7,243 nucleotides of DNA from Dictyoglomota bacterium (GTDB lineage Bacteria > Dictyoglomota > Dictyoglomia > Dictyoglomales > Dictyoglomaceae), in assembly GCA_029776735.1 (NCBI GenBank), contig JAKOUL010000038.1, positions 1 through 7,243 on the forward strand. The letters run 5' to 3'. Under the pieces are notes generated by a model. That model did no database searches and had not been told where the DNA came from. It was given only the letters and a program-made list of their open reading frames with translations. The translations under genes and the position numbers were made by a program. Shown here piece by piece: positions 1-5,965 of the stretch. Position 1 is the stretch's first letter; every line of letters starts with the position of its first letter.

Positions 1-810
1 TGTTCCATTTCTACAGGTATCTCCTATGGGGAGCATGCCATAAAACTTATACATATCCATAGCGGCAGGACTCATCTGTACATCCCAAGGACCAGTAGAT
101 TCCCATTTATGAGACTCTTCTTCTATCCATCTATCAAGGAGAGGATATGCATCCTCTCCCTTATATAAAAATCTATTCATAAATATGCCATGATTTACCC
201 CTGCAACCTGCCAATCCACATACTCAGGATCAAGCTTTAAAGCTCTAAAAACCTCATTAACTCCATTAGAACCATGACAAAAACCCACAGTTTTAACTTT
301 TGTTATCCTGTTTAAAAGCTGTGTGATCTCAAAAACTGGATTTGCAGTTTGCAAAATCCATCCATTAGGTGAAACTTTTTCCATAAGGTGAGCAATATCT
401 AATGCAAGCTTTAAGTCATAGTAGGAGACAAGTACATAAGAATATGTAGATACCATATTTAACTCTTGACTATCAATACCTCTATAATAACCATATTTTT
501 CTGCTATTTCAGTAATAATTTCATATTTTTTAAATCCATCTTCATGCCCCTGAGGATAAGGTAAAGCAGTATTTATAACAAAGTCTGCCCCTTCTAAAGC
601 CTTTTCTAAGTTTGTAGTCTTCTCAAACTTAAGCGCCGATCCTAATTCTTCCATATATTTTTTTGCTAAGATGTATGTGGCATTTAGCCTTTCCTCATTA
701 ACATCCATAAGAGCAATTAAACTTCCATTTAAGCTTGGAGTTTTTGCTATATCTCCAATAAGTTGTAGTGCAAACCTAAAACTTCCAGCACCCACTATAG
801 CAATCTTCAT
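1..810 (-). CDS. GH4 family NAD/Mn-dependent glycosidase, N-terminal 270 codons (3' end outside window)
   Basis: This is the amino-terminal part of a family 4 glycoside hydrolase. The family cleaves glycosides in the cytosol by NAD-dependent oxidation at C3 and elimination, with a divalent metal such as Mn2+. Visible motifs are the Rossmann NAD loop VGAGS at residues 6-10, QTANP at 154-158, CHGS at 178-181 and AGVNH at 203-207. Cys178 and His207 fit the family metal ligands. The start is ATG at 810, giving the usual MKIAIVGAGS opening, with a purine-rich AGGGGGAG 12 nt upstream. The frame is open to base 1, so the C-terminal part (family members are about 430-480 residues) is missing because of the window edge. 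It lies 29 bp after the GH127 stop, probably in the same transcript. In GH4, CHG-type motifs are associated with alpha-glucuronidase or galacturonidase members, CHSV and CHEV with alpha-galactosidases and alpha-glucosidases, and CN(V/I)P with phospho-glycosidases. An alpha-uronidase is therefore the best guess. The family is secure; the substrate is inferred. Confidence 0.9.
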   Translation of the reverse strand, partial: MKIAIVGAGSFRFALQLIGDIAKTPSLNGSLIALMDVNEERLNATYILAKKYMEELGSALKFEKTTNLEKALEGADFVINTALPYPQGHEDGFKKYEIITEIAEKYGYYRGIDSQELNMVSTYSYVLVSYYDLKLALDIAHLMEKVSPNGWILQTANPVFEITQLLNRITKVKTVGFCHGSNGVNEVFRALKLDPEYVDWQVAGVNHGIFMNRFLYKGEDAYPLLDRWIEEESHKWESTGPWDVQMSPAAMDMYKFYGMLPIGDTCRNGT

Positions 811-822
811 CTCTAAAACACT

Positions 823-830
823 CTCCCCCT
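823..830 (-). promoter_or_regulatory. Shine-Dalgarno for the GH4 gene
   Basis: On the minus strand the short GH127-GH4 gap contains AGGGGGAG ending 12 nt before the ATG at 810. It is the only purine-rich block in the 29-bp gap and supports the chosen start, although the spacing is on the long side. No promoter or terminator fits in the gap, so the two genes are probably co-transcribed. Confidence 0.55.
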
Positions 831-839
831 ATAAAATAA

Positions 840-2693
840 TTATATTTTTCTTATCCAAATCTTCGTAGGTCCTGCTTCTCTATTTGCCCATGCGTAATAT
901 GGAACTAATTTAAATTCTACTTCTTTTCTCTCCATATCCACAACTTCTTTTGGTAGATATAGCATCTTCTTCCACACATCCTTAGCTATTCTGCCTTTAC
1001 CTTTTATCACCAAAACTCCTTTAAGAATAGGTTCATATGCTGTTTCTAAGGCTTGCGAAGTATCAACTTCCAAATTACCTATCTCAAAATTTGGATTATC
1101 CACCTGCTCAATACAATATACTATTGGTCCTCTCTTAACTGCTACTTTTCCTACATCATCTTTTACATTAGGATTTGCTTCCATATACTTAGGGCTCATA
1201 TCTAAGTTTAATGTTATTAGATCTCCTGCCTTCCATTCCCTCTCTATTCTCAGATATCCATTTTCAATAACCCCGTTTGGGACTTCCTCATTTACTGCCC
1301 CATCATATTTTTCAGCCCAGCTTGGTATTCTCAAATATATTGCATATTTCCCTTCACTGTTCAATTTAATATTCACTTTTCCATCCCATGGATACTCTGT
1401 ATCCACATTAATATTTAATTTTCTTTCCTTCCAGTCTATCTCTGCTTCATTTGATGTATATAAATGTATCCAAACCCCATCAAAAGAAGTACTATATACA
1501 TACCCTGGTAAACTTGCTATTAATCTTGCTATATTAGGAGGACAACAAGCACATGCAAACCATTTTTGTCTCCTATGCTTTCCACTATCTACTAATGGAT
1601 TTACATAAAAGTATTTTTCACCATCTAATGAAATTCCAGAGAGAAGTCCATTATACAATACAAGCTCCATTATATCCCCAAACCTACCCTCAGGTAGTAT
1701 ATGAAGCATCCTAAAATTCCACATAAAACTGGCAATACTTGCACATGTCTCTGCATAAGCTGTCTCATTAGGTAACTCATAATCTTCTCCAAAGGATTCC
1801 CCTTCATATCTTGCGCCAGCCCCACCTGTAATATACATCTTTTTCTCTGTAAAGTTGTGCCATAACCTTTCCAATGCATTTAAGATCTCTTTATCTCCTG
1901 CTTCTAAATATAAGTCACTTGCTCCACAGTTTAGATAAAGAGATCTTACGGCATGACCTACTATCTCATCTAATTCCCGAAAGGGTTTATGATCTATATG
2001 ATATAAATCTCCTCCAACAAGTCCCTTTCCTCTTTCATCAATAAAGAATTTTGCAAGAGAGAGATATTTATAGTCTCTTGTTTCTCTAAATAACTCTACT
2101 AAAGCCATCTCTACTTCTGGATGTCCAGAGGTGCCTTCTTTTTTACCTGGACCAAATACACTCTCTATATGATCCGCAAATTTTATAGCCACATCTAATA
2201 AATTCCTCTTCCCTGTTGCCCTGTGATAAGCTATAGCTGCTTGTATAAGATGTCCTGCACAATATAATTCATGTAAATCTCTTAAATTAGTCCATCTATC
2301 TTTCTTCCTTTCAAAAGTAAAATAAGTATCAAGATATCCATCCTCATCCTGAGCTTCTTTTATTTCCTCTATAACTCCATCTATTAATCCTTCTAATTCT
2401 GGATTCTTTTCTATCATTAATGAATAAGATGCTGCTTCTATCCATTTATATACATCTGTATCATTAAAGAAAAAACCAAAATAATCTCCCTTTACTTTCC
2501 CACTGGCTCTTCTAAAATTATTTATTCTTTGAGTCTGCTCCAATAATTCATACTGGGTAGGAATCGTTACTTCTCTTACTGTATTTAACCTCTCTGCTAA
2601 TAACCCTTTAGTAAATCTAACAGAAGAGATAGGTACAGGATGCAAAATTGAATAAGGACTATTAATTGTATTTATAATATATTCGCTTTTCAT
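840..2693 (-). CDS. GH127 (DUF1680) beta-L-arabinofuranosidase, HypBA1-like
   Basis: This 617-residue enzyme very probably removes beta-L-arabinofuranosyl units from oligosaccharides in the cytosol; no signal peptide is visible. The N-terminal two thirds is the (alpha/alpha)6 barrel with family signatures: NNFRRASG near 58-65, NDTDVYKW at 77-84, DGYLDTYFT at 118-126 and HELYCAGHL at 141-149. In HypBA1 of Bifidobacterium longum a zinc site formed by one Glu and three Cys holds the cysteine nucleophile. The matching residues here are Glu315 and Cys317 (ETC) plus Cys383 and Cys384 (CACCPPN). Cys383 is the expected nucleophile, and Glu299 in GES fits the proposed acid/base. Residues from about 400 to the end form the beta-sandwich region. 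Length is normal and no key residue is missing. ATG at 2693 is preceded by AGGAGG at 10 nt spacing. The gene lies 114 bp after GH31 and 29 bp before GH4. Some GH127 members act on other sugars, so the exact substrate is inferred from similarity to the HypBA1 motifs. Confidence 0.93.
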   Translation of the reverse strand: MKSEYIINTINSPYSILHPVPISSVRFTKGLLAERLNTVREVTIPTQYELLEQTQRINNFRRASGKVKGDYFGFFFNDTDVYKWIEAASYSLMIEKNPELEGLIDGVIEEIKEAQDEDGYLDTYFTFERKKDRWTNLRDLHELYCAGHLIQAAIAYHRATGKRNLLDVAIKFADHIESVFGPGKKEGTSGHPEVEMALVELFRETRDYKYLSLAKFFIDERGKGLVGGDLYHIDHKPFRELDEIVGHAVRSLYLNCGASDLYLEAGDKEILNALERLWHNFTEKKMYITGGAGARYEGESFGEDYELPNETAYAETCASIASFMWNFRMLHILPEGRFGDIMELVLYNGLLSGISLDGEKYFYVNPLVDSGKHRRQKWFACACCPPNIARLIASLPGYVYSTSFDGVWIHLYTSNEAEIDWKERKLNINVDTEYPWDGKVNIKLNSEGKYAIYLRIPSWAEKYDGAVNEEVPNGVIENGYLRIEREWKAGDLITLNLDMSPKYMEANPNVKDDVGKVAVKRGPIVYCIEQVDNPNFEIGNLEVDTSQALETAYEPILKGVLVIKGKGRIAKDVWKKMLYLPKEVVDMERKEVEFKLVPYYAWANREAGPTKIWIRKI

Positions 2694-2703
2694 AAATTTA
2701 TTT

Positions 2704-2709
2704 CCTCCT
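2704..2709 (-). promoter_or_regulatory. Strong Shine-Dalgarno for GH127 gene
   Basis: AGGAGG on the minus strand is a full match to the consensus, 10 nt before the ATG at 2693. It is the strongest ribosome-binding site in the window and fixes the GH127 start. It suggests that this gene is translated independently of the upstream coupled trio. Confidence 0.85.
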
Positions 2710-2716
2710 ACGGATT

Positions 2717-2738
2717 AAGATTTTTATCTAAAAATCTT
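2717..2738. repeat. 22-bp AT-rich palindrome (10+2+10), possible operator
   Basis: The arms AAGATTTTTA and TAAAAATCTT are exact reverse complements around a 2-base centre. The site lies 7 nt upstream of the GH127 Shine-Dalgarno and 23 nt upstream of its start codon. As RNA it would be nearly all A-U, so a stable hairpin is unlikely in a thermophile, and no U-tract follows. A dimeric repressor site on DNA is therefore more plausible than a terminator or RNA switch. Chance palindromes are more likely in AT-rich DNA, so the function is unproven. Confidence 0.5.
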
Positions 2739-2807
2739 TTGAATCTCTTCTTCCCAAATTCTATAAAATCTACAGAGATTTGAGTACTAAAATAAAAGTT
2801 CTATTAG

Positions 2808-5030
2808 TTATCCATTTAAGATTGAAGTAATAAACTCTGTTTCCTTAAATCCCTTATGAATATATTCCATACTCAACTTATCTTTAGAAAGAGAAAACCT
2901 AACAAGGTTATAAATCCCCTTTTCATAATCCCAAGAGATGCCATCATCTTCATAATAGAGAAATTCTCCTTCCCCAGGATAAACTCTAAGCTCTATCTTA
3001 TTTCCCTCTCCTCTCATAGGGATTATACTTCCTGCCTTAACAAATATGGGAATAATATCCAAAGGAGCTTCAACTTTTACAATATTAGCTCCTTTAAAAG
3101 TCTCGTTATTCCAGAAGTTATACCAAGTTCCCTCAGGAAGATATACATCCCTTTCATTTTTTCCTTTTTCATAAATGGGTGCTACAAGAAAGCTTGGACC
3201 AAACATAAATTCATCCTCATACTTTATTGCATTAGGATCCTTAGGAAATTCCAAAATAAGACTTCTTAAAATAGGAGTTCCTTTTTCCTTTGCCTCATAA
3301 AAAAGAGAATACAGGTAAGGCATAAGTTTATATCGTAACTTTATATATTTTCTTGCAATATCTTCTATATGCTCGCCAAATTCCCAAGGTTCTTGATTTT
3401 TCGTGTTTATAGCAGAGTGATTTCTAAAGAAGGGATAAAAGATTCCAAGCTCTATCCATCTTGCAAAAAGCTCAGGCTCACAATCTCCCCAAAAACCTCC
3501 CACATCAGCACCTATAAAAGGTACACCTGATATCCCTAAATTTTGGAGCATAATAATACTCATATATAAATGTTCCCAAGTACTCTTATTATCTCCTGTC
3601 CATACAGCAGAATACTTCTGAATTCCAGAAAAACCAGCTCTGGTAATAATTAGTGGTCTTTCTTCTGGTTTTGCATCTCTCCAACCCTCAAAGCTTGCCT
3701 TTGCCATTAAAAGTCCATACACATTATGGATCTCATCATGGGGAAATTCTTTATTTTCTCCATGAACTACATCAGCGGATAAAGTCTTACTATAAAAATC
3801 CTCTTTCTCTAAAAAACTTGGGACACGAGGAGGTTCTTTAAATTTTAAGTGGTAGAAAAGAAGTCTCATCATTTTGTAATCAAAAGATGGGATTATAGAC
3901 GGCTCATTCATATCATTCCATATTCCAGAAATCCCTTTTTCAAGCAATATTCTTTGTTTTTCTCCCCACCATTTTCTTACTTCTTCTCTCACAAAATCAG
4001 GAAAAACAGATTCCCCAGGCCATACATGTCCAACAAAGATCTCCCCATTTTCTTTTTTACAAAAATAATTTTTTTCTATTCCTTCTTTATATACCTCATA
4101 ACTATCATCTTTCTTTACTCCAGGATCTATTATAGGAACCACTCTAAATCCTTCTTTATTAAGCTCTTCTATCATCTTCTCAAAATTTGGAAATTTATTT
4201 TTATCTATAGTAAACACCCTAAATCCGTCCATATAATCTATATCCAGATAGATTACATTACATGGGATATTCTCCTCTTTAAACCTCTCTGCTATCTTTT
4301 TTACTTCATTTTCATCTTTATAACTCCATCTTGATTGCTGATATCCTAACGCCCATATAGTAGGAAGATAACATCTTCCAGTAAGTTCTGTGTAACCCTC
4401 TATCACTTCCTTAGGTGTAGGTCCATAAATAAAGTAGTAATCTAATTCTCCATCTTCTGCAAAAAAATAGTAGTAATTTTCATTTTCTCCTCCCATATCA
4501 AAATAACTTCTATAGGTATTATCAAAAAAGATCCCATAGGATACTTGAGGATTCCATGCAAGGAAGAAAGGATGAGATTGATATAGATGGTCAACATCAG
4601 GAGTATGATGAGGATTATCTGTATTCCAATTCATTAGTTTTTTACCCTTTTTATTTAAATCTCCTGTTCTTTCACCAAATCCTAAAAATGCTGTCTCTTC
4701 TTTTATTTCTTTATAACAATATACTTTTTTATCAACCCTTTTATATCCCAAATTCTCATAGTCTGCGAGAATAAGATTATTTTCTCTATCATAAATTTTT
4801 ATATTCCCATTATTCTTATCCATGGATATCTTCAAGAATGAGGTGGAAATAAGAAACTCATTCTCCTCTGAAATAAAATCTATAGGAAGAATTTCTTTCT
4901 CTATAGCAAAGGAGTAATTATGCCTCCATTCTCTATCCTTTGAAAAATGAAATCTTATAATCTTATTATTTATGGCACTTACCTTTAAATACTCATCTTG
5001 ATTTGGAATATACAAAATTTTTTCTTTCAT
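2808..5030 (-). CDS. GH31 alpha-glucosidase-type glycoside hydrolase
   Basis: This 740-residue retaining alpha-glycosidase is predicted to release terminal alpha-linked glucose from oligosaccharides. An N-terminal beta-sandwich (about 1-220) precedes the catalytic barrel (about 221-580) and C-terminal beta domains. Catalytic motifs are complete: YLDIDYM at 261-267, the nucleophile motif GIWNDMNEPS with Asp373, WTGDN with acid/base Asp480, GADVGGF at 507-513 and FFRNHSA with His538. The nucleophile motif WNDMNE is the alpha-glucosidase form; alpha-xylosidases of the YicI type have KTDFGE instead, so alpha-xylosidase is unlikely. Length is normal for bacterial and archaeal enzymes of about 690-800 residues. 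No signal peptide is present, which points to the cytosol. ATG at 5030 overlaps the upstream ligase stop in an ATGA, with GAGGA 10 nt upstream, so translational coupling to the ligase gene is expected. Exact linkage preference (alpha-1,4, 1,6 or other) cannot be read from the sequence. Confidence 0.93.
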   Translation of the reverse strand: MKEKILYIPNQDEYLKVSAINNKIIRFHFSKDREWRHNYSFAIEKEILPIDFISEENEFLISTSFLKISMDKNNGNIKIYDRENNLILADYENLGYKRVDKKVYCYKEIKEETAFLGFGERTGDLNKKGKKLMNWNTDNPHHTPDVDHLYQSHPFFLAWNPQVSYGIFFDNTYRSYFDMGGENENYYYFFAEDGELDYYFIYGPTPKEVIEGYTELTGRCYLPTIWALGYQQSRWSYKDENEVKKIAERFKEENIPCNVIYLDIDYMDGFRVFTIDKNKFPNFEKMIEELNKEGFRVVPIIDPGVKKDDSYEVYKEGIEKNYFCKKENGEIFVGHVWPGESVFPDFVREEVRKWWGEKQRILLEKGISGIWNDMNEPSIIPSFDYKMMRLLFYHLKFKEPPRVPSFLEKEDFYSKTLSADVVHGENKEFPHDEIHNVYGLLMAKASFEGWRDAKPEERPLIITRAGFSGIQKYSAVWTGDNKSTWEHLYMSIIMLQNLGISGVPFIGADVGGFWGDCEPELFARWIELGIFYPFFRNHSAINTKNQEPWEFGEHIEDIARKYIKLRYKLMPYLYSLFYEAKEKGTPILRSLILEFPKDPNAIKYEDEFMFGPSFLVAPIYEKGKNERDVYLPEGTWYNFWNNETFKGANIVKVEAPLDIIPIFVKAGSIIPMRGEGNKIELRVYPGEGEFLYYEDDGISWDYEKGIYNLVRFSLSKDKLSMEYIHKGFKETEFITSILNG
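5027..5030 (-). promoter_or_regulatory. ATGA stop/start overlap, ligase to GH31
   Basis: The TGA of the ligase gene (5029-5027) and the ATG of the GH31 gene (5030-5028) overlap. A GAGGA lies 10 nt upstream inside the ligase gene and can serve as the ribosome-binding site. This is the second such overlap in a row, tying a glycosidase to the mutase/ligase pair. Confidence 0.8.
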
Positions 5031-5965
5031 TCCGCTCTCTTCCTCGCACTATCTAAAATTTTTAACATTAAATCCTTATAAGAATAACCCCTTGCTTCCG
5101 CCATCTTTATAATAGCAGAGTAATTAGGAATTAAAAGAGGTAGAGAATTTACATCCAAAACATAAATCTTATCATCTCTAACTCTTATATCAATTCTTGC
5201 ATAATCTCTAAGATTAAAATATTTAAAGATTCTTATTGTAATATCTTTAATTTCTTTCTCAATTTTTTCACTCAATCTTGCTGGACAAAAATATCTTGTA
5301 TTCTCATCAAATTCTTCTTTTACCTTTTCTGAGTAAAATCTCTCAATTCCTTGGGGAAGCTCCGAAAAATCAATTTCCAGCAAAGGGAGAATCTCAAAAT
5401 CTTCATTATTTCCAATAAATCCCACACTAATCTCTTTTCCCTCAATAAATTCTTCTACCAAAGCCTCTTCTCTGAATTCTTTATGAATAAAGTAGGTAGC
5501 CTCTTTAAGCTCTTTCATATTCCTTACTAAAGATTCCTTTCTTATTCCCTGTCCATTTCCTTCTCTATTGGGTTTTACAAAGAGTGGAAAGGAGAGATTT
5601 ATGCTTTCGGGAATATCCTCTTCTGGATATACAAGAAAAAAGTTAGGAGTCGGAATCTTATAATATTGAAGTATTATTTTTGTAAAAGTTTTGTTTAAAC
5701 AGATAGCATGGACATATGCATTAGACCCTGTATAGGGTATCTCTAAGATATCACAAAGAGATGGAATGAGAACTTGTCTTGTCTCTTTTCCATAAGTATG
5801 GAGATTAAAAATCATATCTACATCTTTAATTTTTTCTAAAAAATTTTCTGAAACTGGGATTAAGATTACCTCATATCCTTCTTCCTTCAATACTTTTTCA
5901 ATCTCTTTTACCATGACACCATGTTTTTGTGAAAGTGGGTAATTATGTGTAATTCCTACCTTCAT
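5027..5965 (-). CDS. ATP-grasp ligase related to D-Ala-D-Ala ligase, substrate unknown
   Basis: This 312-residue protein has the D-Ala-D-Ala ligase (Ddl) fold. Such enzymes use ATP to activate a carboxylate as an acyl-phosphate and join it to an amine. Family landmarks are IPYTGS at 76-81, the ATP-binding KPNREGNGQG at 131-140, the EEFIEGKEISVG hinge at 171-182, YFCPARLSE at 225-233 and the Mg2+-binding end ARIDIRV with Asp259, then LDVNSLP with Asp271 and Asn273. Features of a true Ddl are altered. The N-terminal GGxSxEHxVS motif is absent (THNYPLSQKHG at 6-16 stands there), and the REGSS loop, whose serine contacts substrate in E. coli DdlB, reads REGNG with Asn137. ATP and metal sites look intact, so it is probably an active ligase with another substrate. 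It overlaps the mutase-like gene upstream and the GH31 gene downstream by ATGA at both ends. A cell-wall Ddl role is less likely but cannot be excluded. Confidence 0.82.
   Translation of the reverse strand: MKVGITHNYPLSQKHGVMVKEIEKVLKEEGYEVILIPVSENFLEKIKDVDMIFNLHTYGKETRQVLIPSLCDILEIPYTGSNAYVHAICLNKTFTKIILQYYKIPTPNFFLVYPEEDIPESINLSFPLFVKPNREGNGQGIRKESLVRNMKELKEATYFIHKEFREEALVEEFIEGKEISVGFIGNNEDFEILPLLEIDFSELPQGIERFYSEKVKEEFDENTRYFCPARLSEKIEKEIKDITIRIFKYFNLRDYARIDIRVRDDKIYVLDVNSLPLLIPNYSAIIKMAEARGYSYKDLMLKILDSARKRAE
5962..5965 (-). promoter_or_regulatory. ATGA stop/start overlap, mutase-like to ligase
   Basis: The TGA of the mutase-like gene (5964-5962) and the ATG of the ligase gene (5965-5963) share bases. 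Upstream purines (GAGAGA, 5 nt before the ATG) make only a weak Shine-Dalgarno, so reinitiation by ribosomes finishing the first gene is the likely mode of translation. This suggests the two proteins are needed together. Confidence 0.8.

Larger units (their letters stand above)
2694..2807 (-). other. 114-bp spacer between GH31 and GH127 genes
   Basis: This is the only sizeable non-coding stretch. Reading on the minus strand, it contains an AT-rich lead with no convincing -35/-10 pair, then a 10+2+10 palindrome, then a strong Shine-Dalgarno. The palindrome is not followed by a U-run, so it is not an intrinsic terminator. The gap contrasts with the 4-bp overlaps of the upstream genes and may mark a separate regulatory or transcript-processing point for the GH127-GH4 pair. 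That role is inferred only. Confidence 0.6.

Noticed and set aside
671..868. 65-codon plus-strand open frame spanning the GH4/GH127 junction
   Set aside because: It mostly opposes the GH4 NAD-binding region and the GH127 end, with no ribosome-binding site or homology that I recognise.
1670..1879. 69-codon minus-strand open frame inside GH127
   Set aside because: Alternate frame of the GH127 gene across its catalytic motifs; a shadow.
2717..2738. Palindrome as an intrinsic terminator
   Set aside because: The stem is nearly all A-U and is followed by AATCCG and the ribosome-binding site, not a U-tract.
2742..2780. 7-bp inverted repeat (AATCTCT and AGAGATT) with a 25-nt loop in the GH31-GH127 spacer
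   Set aside because: The arms are short and AT-rich with a long loop, which is expected by chance in this composition.
2739..2807. Possible promoter for GH127 (TATAGA as a -10 box on the minus strand)
   Set aside because: Only 4 of 6 bases match and there is no -35-like hexamer at 16-18 bp spacing, so it is too weak to annotate.
2856..3269. 137-codon plus-strand open frame
   Set aside because: Antisense shadow of the GH31 C-terminal domain; no family features.
3849..4334. 161-codon plus-strand open frame rich in Phe, Ile and Tyr
   Set aside because: It lies wholly opposite the well-supported GH31 gene, its composition is what antisense of AT-rich coding gives, and it has no recognisable domain.
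2808..5030. Alpha-xylosidase function for the GH31 enzyme
   Set aside because: The nucleophile motif is WNDMNEPS, typical of alpha-glucosidases, not the KTDFGE form of YicI-type alpha-xylosidases.
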